DNA of 64,000 nt, taken from Haemaphysalis longicornis. Lineage: Eukaryota; Arthropoda; Arachnida; Ixodida; Ixodidae. The stretch covers positions 38,832,950-38,896,949 of the forward strand of contig CM023454.1 in assembly GCA_013339765.2 (NCBI GenBank), in the 5' to 3' direction. The stretch's first letter is position 1, and the number at the start of each line of letters is the position of its first letter. The notes under the pieces are model-generated. The model was not told the DNA's origin and did not search any database. It saw only the letters and a list, made by a program, of their open reading frames with translations. The position numbers were made by a program, and so were the translations under genes. Of this stretch, positions 55,301 through 64,000 are shown piece after piece.

Positions 55301-57081
55301 TCGTGTACGCGTGCGTGCACATGTGTGCGTGTGCAGCTGGCTGTGCTCGTGCATAGGTGTGTATGTGCAAGTGTGCGGGCGCGCTTGTGTTTGTGTGTGC
55401 GTTTGTACGTGTGTGTGTATCAGCGTGTGGGCGTGTGTTGTATGCGTGCGTGCGTGCGTGCGTTCTTGTGTGCGTGTGTGCCTGTACGCGAGTGTGTGTG
55501 CGTACGTGTGCGGGCATGTGTGCGCGTGCTTGCGTGGCTGCATTTGTGTGTGCGGGTGTTTGTGTGTTTGTTTGTATATTTGTGTGTGCATCCGCGTGTG
55601 AGTGTGTCTGTGTGTGTGCGCGTGTGCGTGCTTGTGTGAATGTGTTCGTGTGTGCATCTGTTCTTTTGTTCGTGTGTGCGTGTGTTTGTGCGAGTGCGTG
55701 TGTGTTTGTGTGCACGAGTGTGCGCGCGTGTGCGTTTTTGCGGGTGTGGCATGCGCGTGTGTCTGTGCTTGTGTGTGTGGCATGTTTGTGCACCTGCGTG
55801 CGTGCGAACGTGTGTGTGTTGCGTGTGTAGCTTTGTGCGTGAGTGCGTGTATGCATGTCTGCGTGTGTGTGTGCGTGTTTTTGTGCCTCATTGCGTGTGC
55901 GTCATTCGGTGTGCCTGCGTGTGCGTGTGGGTGGGCGTCTTCTCGTGCGCGTGTGTTCGTGTGCGACTGTGCGTGGACGTGTTGGTATTTGCGTAGGCAT
56001 GCACGCACGCGTGTCTGTGCGTGCGTGTGCATTTGCGTGTGCATGCGCCATGTGTGTGCGTGTGTGTGTGAGTGCATGTGTGAGTGTGAGTGCATGTGTG
56101 CGTGTCTACGTGCGTATTTGCGCGAGCGTGTGCATGTGTGCGCTTCCGTGTGTGCGTGTCCTCGTGTGTACGTGAATGGGTGCGCACATGTGTGGGCATG
56201 TACGTTTTTGCGGATTTACGTGTGTTTGTGTGCTTGTGTGTGCGTGTGTGCGTGCTTCAGTGTGCGTGCGTTTGCATGTGTGCGTGTGTTTGTGTTTGTG
56301 TGCGTGCGTGTGTGCTTGTCTGCGTGTGCACGTGTGTGCAGTTTGTGGGTGTGTACGTGCGTCTGTATGTCTGTGCTGCGTTCGCTCGTGCGCATGCGTG
56401 TGCGTGTCTGTGTGTACGTGTGTGTGCCTCTGTTCGTGTGTGCATGTGTGCTTGTTTGCGTGTTTCCGTGTGTGCGTGTGTGCGCACGCGCTTGTATGTG
56501 TGAGTGTTCGCGTATATGCATGTGTGCGTTCACGTGTGTCCGCGCACCTGTGTGCTGTGCGTATGTGGGTCTGTGTAGGCGAGCGCGTGTTCCTGCGTGC
56601 GTGCGAGCGTGTGTGTGTTTTGAGTGCCTGTGTGCGTGTGCGGGTGTGCATGTGCTTGTTCGTGTGCGTGTTCGTGTGCGCGTGTATGCGTGTCCATGGG
56701 GGCATGTGTGTGCGTTTGCGTGTGCAAGCGTGCATGTGCGTGTGCGCGTGTGTGCGTGCGTGCTAATAAGTCTTTGGGTATGAGTGCGTGTGCAGTTTGG
56801 TGGGCGTGTTTTTGCGCGCATGTTCTTGGGGTATCCATGTTTTTGTGCACGTGTGTGCTAGTGTGCTGGTCCGTATGCGCCTGTGTGCGTGTGCGTGTGG
56901 GTATGTGTGCGTGCGATCTCGTGTTCGTCCACGTGCGTGTGATGGGTGCGCGTGCGTGCGTGTGTATTGCGTGTGCTTATGCGTGTGCGTGTGTGCGTGT
57001 GTATGCATGTTTGCGTGAGCGCTTATGTGCACGTGTGCGTGTGTGGGTGTGTGTGTGCGCGTGCGTGTGCGCGTGCGTGGT
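52350..57081 (+). repeat. 4.7-kb TG/CG-rich alternating purine-pyrimidine tract
   Basis: Almost the whole interval is built from GTGTG, GTGCG and GCGTGT steps on the plus strand, with very little A. Alternating purine-pyrimidine order is kept over long runs, which favours Z-DNA. There are short complex islands: 52626-52705, 53335-53370, 54828-54895 and 55117-55138. A longer internal period is visible: about 53683-53835 aligns with 54105-54250, an offset near 420 bases. Open frames of up to about 400 codons on both strands are spurious, because TG/CG-only DNA rarely makes stop codons. Confidence 0.92.
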
Positions 57082-57089
57082 AGAGGCTC

Positions 57090-59040
57090 ATGCCTAGGTT
57101 TTCGGGCGTTTCGTTCGATTTCTTAGAGTTCGCTTCCTGTGCTTGGGTGATATTGGCTCAGTGTCTCCAGAAGGGTTTGGCCTGTCTTGGATGGCGAGAG
57201 GCGCTCCCGATATTTCTGACGGTATTCCGATACAAGCAATAATTGTGTGTTGTTGAAGTACAAACAAGCATTTGAGTTCGGCAAAGCGAACTTCATTCCT
57301 ACTAATACAAAACGTGCAGCGCGGGAAAAAAAAAACTTTAATTACACGTGGTATCATTCATGTTAAACTAAACTTTGAAAAATGTGACTCGTTCGTCAGC
57401 TCCCGCAAACAATAAAGGTAGATATAAAAAAGTCAAAATATTTTTTTTTCAAACAACGCTGACGACGTCTCCTCATGGCTCAGCCACATATTTCTTGGGA
57501 ATATTTGTCTAAACCAGTAAACCCAAATCGCCGCATTTGAAGTAGCAGGTGCTATTGTTAGCAGCAAAAAATCAATTTAAAACATTCTTCAATAAGTACT
57601 TCTACAATGTTTATGTGCTCGGGCCACAGCAGCAACGGTAACAATGCCTCCCTCGGCTATACCAGGGATAGGGAAAACCCAGTCGGGAATTCTGTACTTG
57701 CCATTGCTAATTTAGTTGAAAAAATTGGCGCTCCCCATAATATGACAATTGTTTTTCTTAGTTGTCTAGATGACTCGTCGCTTATTTCCGTTCGTCTGTG
57801 ATTGGTATGCACTGGTATTCAAGAAGCGTGGTATTTGTGGTATTCAGTGGCATTTGGTGGTACGTCGTGTTTATGTAGAGGGGAATGTTTTCATAAGCTA
57901 TCCAGAGAATTCCATTCTACAGTGCACCATTTTAACCTCATGGTCTCCATTTCAAAGCAACACATCTTGAATGAAGAATTTGGTTCCTTCAATAGCGGGT
58001 ACCTAGGAAGGGTGGACTTCTTACCGCAGGGCCTCAAGTAGTCTGTTGCTGACACAATGCTCCTGTTCTCCTCTCGTGACGTGGGGCAAAGGAAGCTAAA
58101 ACGAGAATTCCGATTTATTGCAACACCCACCATGGCACGGCGATCACCAGCGGGCGTCAGGCGTGCCTCATTGGGGGCGTTTTCTGCTTTTGGCAGTGAC
58201 GGTAGACCACGCGGTACTGCGGTACGTTTTATGTGCGCATCTTTCCGAGCGTGAGCGCTGTGCCGAGATTGTCGGAAGACGGGGTACCGTAACACACTTC
58301 CGAAAATTTTTGCCGAGGAGGCCAGCAAGAATGGCGAGGAAGTGCTTGTACTTGTGGTAGATTCAAAGGTGCTCACCTAAACCGAACTTTTCATGCATAC
58401 GCAACAGAGTTGCGCCTAAAAGTCTCTGGCTTTGTGACGTTGCGTCATTGCAGTTTGGGATCATGACTTACAGTTCGACATCGGCGTGCCTCTGGGGGAC
58501 CAGGTAGATATCTGCCATGATACCGAGAAGTCAGACGTCTGTGTCGGAGTCGGTGGTGTGCGTCGAGAGGGGTGCGTGCCAGCAATCACAGTGCTAATGT
58601 TTCCAGTCCTGTTTGTAAACAATGGCCACATCAAATCCCTAAAAGAACATGCCCCTACGTTAAGACGGCTTGAGGAGTCGGTCAGGTTTGTGGGTCAAGA
58701 CTCTGTATGGATGTATGCTATCAACCTAAATGGCCTGCCAAAGGCTTACGCGCGAAACCTTTGCACGACTCACACTAGAAAAAAACACTATTTTTCAGAA
58801 AATTAAAAGTTATTTTTCCTTTGTCGACAGAACCCGGCTGCATGAGCGATTACTTTTCCGCAGTTGTTTTCCCTTAATGACGAGGACGACACCGCAGACT
58901 AGGCTCTTGGTGTCTTTGTGCGTTTGTATCTGAGCTTGTCGTTGCCATGCACGACCGCAGGATGTCCCAGTTGGTATATTTCAAGCTCCCAGTAAGCATA
59001 CAACTGCTCTTTTTTGCAGAACTGTATACAGTCTTCATTA
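57090..59040. other. No recognisable gene
   Basis: Mixed composition. The frames 57891-58376 (minus, 161 codons) and 58486-58806 (plus, 106 codons) are the longest. I recognise no domain in either. They may be decayed retroelement coding sequence, given the gypsy scrap just downstream. Confidence 0.4.
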
Positions 59041-59049
59041 AGGAGCGTC

Positions 59050-59530
59050 ACGCGTTCAGCGACCTTTGCTAAGGTTTTGATGCAGCGCCGAGTATGGCAA
59101 AAAACAGAAAGCTTCGCAAAGAATTTTGCTCTTCTTGCCTGAGAACCTTAGCGATAGCCAAAGGTTTCGCCGATTCCCGCAAGACGCCATCGGCGTTGAG
59201 TGCGTTCGCCAATAAACTTCAGTTCCTGGCAGGCAAACGCACTTTTCAGGCTTTACCGTTATTTCACATGTTTGGATTTCACATGGTATATCCGGCAATG
59301 AAGCGATCGTGGTGAAGATTGCCGTTTCCGATGAAGCGGACATATAGCGACCCTGAGGACGTTCCCAACCACCTACCGCTACTGAGGTAGCCTTTCTTCG
59401 TTTGAATGACGTTGGTAAGCTTGAAGAGAGCTTCGTGAACTTCATGACGAGAAGACAAAGGAAGCGTAGCTCACGGTCTTTGTTCGCGCTGAATAAAGTG
59501 CGGTGGTGGTCGATCTTTGTTTTCTATTTT
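59050..59530 (-). mobile_element. Second Ty3/gypsy RT scrap
   Basis: The minus strand reads EVHEALFKLTNVIQTK, then TVKPEKCVC and LNADGVLRES with KPLAIAKV, spread over more than one frame. The pattern corresponds to the part of gypsy RT just after the YLDD box (typically EEHL.RL..VL, TLKPEKC, FLGH..S..GV). It is independent of the copy at 43-48 kb and too short to assign a lineage. Confidence 0.55.
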
Positions 59531-59857
59531 CCGTGCTTTGAAGAAGAGATCGGAAGCTACCGCTTGTCGCCGTATCTCAAAGCCATCAGTGATGTGCGGA
59601 GGTTTCAGGCCAGCTCCAGATGGACATATTGTATATTTTGAATTAGCGATATATCGAACTTTTTGTGATCTCCTTGGAGTTCGATATATCCGGGATAGAC
59701 TGTAATGCAGTTTTTCTGTATACCTTTGTAGGCATGTTTAAAATGCTGATGATTAAAATCTTTTGGCGCGATTCTAAAGCTTCAGTTGGTTTTTAGGCCA
59801 AAAATTGTGGTTTACATTCCTATTTCTGTGTCAAAACAAACGCGTTCCTCTTCATTG

Positions 59858-61657
59858 TTAAAGGGATCCTGAAATACCTTCCGCCGATGCGTGGATGTAC
59901 ATGTAACCAAATAAAGCAATGTATTAGCAATCTCCTCCCGCAAGAATTTTGTTGAATTGATTAGTATTAGCTGAGAAATCGTAAATCAAAAAACGCGCAT
60001 TATCGTCGCGCCGCCTTTCCTCCTCCTTTCAACTTACTCTCCGCTGTTGACGGTGAGCGAGCCTTCCCTCCCATGATGCTGCGCTCCTCGGCGGTGACGT
60101 ACTTCCGCTATTGCGCTGCTCCCACAGCCGTCTGCTACGGGCAAGCTTTGTTGACACCATGAATTCCGCACTCCGCTCAAGGCTGGAAAAGCGAACGAAA
60201 AATCTGGCCCCATGTGTGCGGCGGCCTGGCCTTGCCCTTTCGCGGTGTACGTTGCCTCCAGAACTTTGCTATCGGCGGCACGCGACTTTTATCGGGCGGC
60301 GAACTCGCAGCCGCACGGGGAGGATCCTGCGCTCGCTCCCTTGGATGCACAGCGCACTGTTTATCCCAAAAAGCGCCGTATCAGATGTGGCCCCGCTGGT
60401 GCTGGTCTAATTTTGTGGCGGTGGTAATTCCTGCCGGCGGCATGTGAAAAAGACATTTTGAACCGATACAGAACCCTTGCACAAAACGCCAGTTCAGCTT
60501 GGGGCGACGCGTGGTGGAGAGCGGCAACGTTGGCAAAACATGCTCAGCCACGGCTCTGAGCTTCCTCGCGCTGGAGCGAGCACCATTTCTTTGACAATAT
60601 CAAACATCGGTTGCCCTGGCAACAAGGCACAAACCGCTCTAGAAGTCAGTTACCGTTGCGTGATCCCGGTTCAGCTTGGGGCCCCATCTCGCGGAATATG
60701 GGCACTGCAGGCATACTACTCACTTCCCATTTGGAAGTGCGAGATGCGTTTGGCATTACAGGAGGCGATGGTGTGTGTGTTCTGGGACGCCTTTGTTTCC
60801 CGATGAAATGCGTTGTGCTTCTGCGGGTGGATAGTGCTTCCCATTGTCTGGATTTCTTTCTCAAGCGGCGTACGACTCAACCTCGCATGGGGTATGTGCA
60901 GTGGTGCGTGGCTAAAAGCCATCTCGGCTTGTGCGCCGGAGTTAAGTGACTTGCTGTTCGTCCCCGCAAAACCGCGTGCGAGGTGAGTGCCGAATTTACG
61001 AGGGGCAAGAGGAGGCAACCCATCGTCTGTCAATCGCGGTTCGGACTTGCAACGCATGTTGTGACGTTGTGTTCGTTCGAAACGCATCTCTGGATTGTTT
61101 GGAAGTTGAATAAATGTATGCGTCGAACCCGGGCATTCGGCTCAGGGCGTTCTCTGCGATTTCAAGAAAGAAGTGTCCACGGGGTCTTTCACGCTTTCTT
61201 TATGGAAACGTAGCTCAAGTAAGAGAAATATTCATGTCGTGTTATGGCCCTGGTCGCATTCAATACAAACGGTAAAGCGTTTGTTTACCACTTGTTTCGT
61301 TTGTGTACGTAAATGTCCCGAGCACATCAGGCACTCCCGCGTGGCAGATCAGCCGGCGAGCCGACGCTGAGTCAGACGACTCATCTCTTTGCCGGATGAG
61401 TGCGTGAGAAAGCCGCCCAATAGCAGGATGTCTAGCTCATGACGAACATCTGGGAATCGATATGTAGACATGTGAAGATGGCGGCGTCCAAAAACACGAA
61501 GGAAGGGTGAGAAAAAAGCGACCAACTTTAAAACAAAAGTGTGAGCTTTCCGCTGCGCGTAAAAGAGTAATACTTGGCACAGATGATGTTGACGACCCAA
61601 TCTAACGATTGCGCTAGTCAATTTAGTGTGCTCAAACGCCTTTCAGGGCCCCTTTAG
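59858..61657. mobile_element. Probable non-autonomous TTAA-type DNA transposon, decayed
   Basis: The left end is TTAAAGGGATCCTGAAAT. The right end, reverse complemented, is CTAAAGGGGCCCTGAAAG. The two termini agree at 13 of 16 positions after the flanking tetranucleotide. TTAA at the left suggests a piggyBac-type target, but the right flank is TTTAG, so the duplication is imperfect. The interior is GC-rich between about 60000 and 60950 and encodes no recognisable transposase. Confidence 0.5.
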
Positions 61658-61659
61658 GT

Positions 61660-63300
61660 AGGTATGGCTAATTTATGTTTTCCATAGGAATTAAAATAAC
61701 ACCTAAAAAAATTGAACATAATCTCGGCATTGGTAATTATGAACACACATTTTGCTAAAGGTGCAGTATGCATTGCCTTGATTTGCTCAAATTGTTCGCG
61801 TAACATTAACCATAAATGTGCAGAATCTAAGCCAATCATTTAGGTCTCAAAACGTTTTCGCGCCCTCAGCAAAGTAAACATTATTTTGTCGTTAATCTGA
61901 TATTTTCTTTTTCAAGTTTGTTGAACAGTACATACCATGTCAAAGCTCTCCTAGAAAAAGATTTTAAAAGGTTTTGTTTGTAAAGGCAAGTAATCAAGGC
62001 AACATGTAATCATAAAAACAAAGATTTGGTTGCCTTTGCGGTCCTCGTTTTGAATCGGCACTGCTAGGTTAGAACCTCGAGGGTTATACAGGGTTTTAGG
62101 CAGTTTTCAGAGATGGTTTTTAGAGACCATGCATTGCGCTTTAGGTTGAATCGGATTGATTCCTAGTATTGCTGTAGTGAGGTCCTGTGCTCCGTATCGT
62201 TCGCTAAGCTCTCGAAAACAGAACTGAACCGCTAGCTTCATTAAGCTCGGAAATTGTGAAGCTGACGTGCGAGTAAGATTGAGTTATAAAATCATCTAAG
62301 AAGCCGAAGTGCTCTTCAATGCCTGTAGTAGCATTAAGTTTTGCAAGATTCTTAGATCCCCTTTTTTGAGCAGTTGCGTCACGGCGACGGGAAGACAGGT
62401 GTGCGGAAGACCACTTTTTTTCGCTTACTCTTCAGTATATTGTATAGGAAGGAAGGCATATGGTAACAAGTTATTCTGTGTATTGCTGTTCATTATCGAA
62501 CGATATTTTTTATACAACGGCTTAAGACCGTATCGGCACAATCCTTTAGTGTGTAACAAACGCTAAAGCTATCGACACTAATTGGCCTTCCTGGAATGGC
62601 GTATGCCACCTTAAAATTATACATGACAACAAAAAGAAAGTACATGGCGCAGATTCAAGTAGCGGCCAAGAAGCATTTAGGTGTCTGGGAGATGCAAAAA
62701 ATGTAACATAACCTCTGTAAACAGCATTCATATATGTCAGACTGAAAAACAAATTATTGCGATTGTGTACTGGTGCACAAATGTAGAAAGTATTTATTCA
62801 TATTACTCTGCAGTTCTTGTTTGTTTTAAATACGCAGGGCATATAAGATTGATGTATTTTTGTAAAAGTGGCAAAGTGCCTCTACCCAATCGCTGCAACA
62901 AGTTGTTGATATAAAAACTGTTTTTGCTTGTTCGGGACATTTATTAGTTATGCTCCTTCTGGAAGCAATACGTCGAAGAAAGAGATAATGTATCTCCGAG
63001 TAGATCATTGCGTTGCTTGAGAAAATTCAGCAAACTAATTCATTGTGAAGTTCGCATATTCTTGTTGATGATCATAAAAAATTATCAGTGATTTAGCTCG
63101 GGTAGGCCAGGATATACGTAGTCGTGACTTAAAGTTAAGGTGGTAATTTTTATCTTTCCTGGTTGCCTAGTATTAGCCTAATGATGCTTACGGTTGCTTT
63201 CATAACACACACACTGTGTACGCTCTATGTGACACGTATATTTATCAAGCGGCGCCGGCGCAGCGTAACAACTCGCTCCAGAGAGAGGATGGTTCTACAG
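61660..63300. other. No recognisable gene, AT-rich
   Basis: Short frames only and no repeat units recognised. Confidence 0.5.
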
Positions 63301-63536
63301 GCGTACGTTGGTGTTGCTACGACGCACGAGCCATCGGTTTTACACGCGTTCCAGGGCGGTGGTCGCTGATCCATCTTATCTTCTCTTCCCCATTACCTCA
63401 TCCTTTTTCTGCACTACACACCTTTCTACCACCACTTCAGCCCATATTTCTACCCGCTCCCCTTACTTTTCTTTCCCTGCGCTACTAATGTGGTGCAGGC
63501 TGGGAACCTCTTTCCTTCTCACACTCACTCATTCAC

Positions 63537-63730
63537 CCCGCCACCCTTCGCATGATCAAGTGGACCGGGCCGCGACGTACCGTGGTTGCGCAGCACGGGG
63601 TTGCTGTGACGCGCGAGCCATCGGATCCTAACGAGGCCAACCCTCGGCATGATCGACAAATGCACTTGGCCTTTACGTGCCGCGATTGCGCTGCAGGGCT
63701 CTCCAGAAGCCACGCAAAACTGCTCAACCT
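63537..63730. repeat. Twofold ~105-bp degenerate duplication
   Basis: CGCATGATCAAGTGGACCGG near 63549 and GGCATGATCGACAAATGCAC near 63646 begin two related stretches. Both continue through an ACGTRCCG block and then TTGCGC (first copy) or ATTGCGCTGCAGGG (second copy). A related GACGCACGAGCCATCGG also occurs upstream at about 63316 and again, as GACGCGCGAGCCATCGG, at about 63607. Function unknown. Confidence 0.5.
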
Positions 63731-64000
63731 TGGACAGTTTAGCTCACGCTACAAAAAAAGGTGGCTCGCCACAGCACAGCGGCACTGGCGAAGCTCGCCA
63801 CTTTCTCTCAGGCAGTTGCTCGAGATTACCGCGCAAACGGGTGACAAAGTCTCGGGCTCAATGCTTGCTTCACATCTGCGGCATGTTTTGTGTGGACACC
63901 CGAACAGTGCTTCTTGGACAGAGCAGCGAAGCTTGGGCTGTTTACAACAGGACGGACCGCTGACTGATGCAGAGTGGCACCCGAGGCATCGTTCGGGTTA

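Noticed and set aside
52235..57357. Very long Cys-Val or His-Thr rich open frames on both strands
   Set aside because: They arise because TG/CG-only DNA contains almost no stop codons. Several overlapping frames on both strands are open at once and none has domain structure or a complex composition.
57891..58806. Protein-coding genes (161 and 106 codons)
   Set aside because: No start context, domain, splice structure or conserved motif supports them. The surroundings are retroelement debris.

Overview
The window looks like intergenic, repeat-dominated animal DNA, most probably from a hard tick or a close chelicerate relative. That assignment is an inference. It rests on the mix of decayed I-clade-type LINEs with RNase H, Penelope-like elements (PLEs) with GIY-YIG endonucleases, Ty3/gypsy pol remnants, tRNA-derived SINEs and very long (TA)n and (TG)n tracts. 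No operons, Shine-Dalgarno sites, rRNA genes or CRISPR arrays are visible. I found no convincing host protein-coding gene. Nearly every long open frame is a transposon remnant or an artefact of low-complexity DNA.

Layout. 1-3276 is a minus-strand LINE (copy A). Its ORF1 carries one frameshift and its ORF2 is open for 532 codons to the window edge. 3.3-4.4 kb holds duplicated tRNA-like units. 4.5-12.2 kb is mostly unannotatable, with an RTE-type scrap (6.9 kb), a CR1/Jockey-type RT scrap (9.2-9.8 kb) and the 3' end of another RNase H LINE (9.8-10.4 kb). 12.26-18.01 kb is LINE copy B, decayed and carrying a nested insertion. 20.65-21.52 kb is a terminal-inverted-repeat element. 21.5-23.3 kb holds SINE-like repeats, (TA)n tracts and a hammerhead-core-like hairpin. 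23.26-23.91 kb is a 297-bp tandem repeat. 24.03-28.66 kb is 5'-truncated LINE copy C. 28.8-34.6 kb contains two oppositely oriented copies of a near-palindromic element, inverted tRNA-SINEs and a 460-bp tandem array with Pol III-type boxes in its tRNA-like segments.

38.9-43.2 kb is a divergent ~220-bp tandem repeat split by a PLE (39.5-41.4 kb). 43.2-47.9 kb is a minus-strand Ty3/gypsy remnant interrupted by a second PLE fragment (45.46-46.11 kb). 49.9-52.26 kb holds two diverged copies of one interspersed repeat and a TTGGA-type minisatellite. 52.35-57.08 kb is a 4.7-kb strand-asymmetric, mostly alternating purine-pyrimidine (TG/CG) tract. 57-64 kb has another gypsy scrap, a probable TTAA-type non-autonomous element (59.86-61.66 kb) and a small duplication.

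The sequences act as layers of insertion, not as a pathway: LINE into LINE, PLE into satellite, PLE into gypsy, and (TA)n tracts bordering SINE and PLE-like pieces. The strongest leads for something unusual are the 4.7-kb potential Z-DNA tract, the (TA)n-bounded fold-back elements with hammerhead-like cores, and the 460-bp array of tRNA-containing units.
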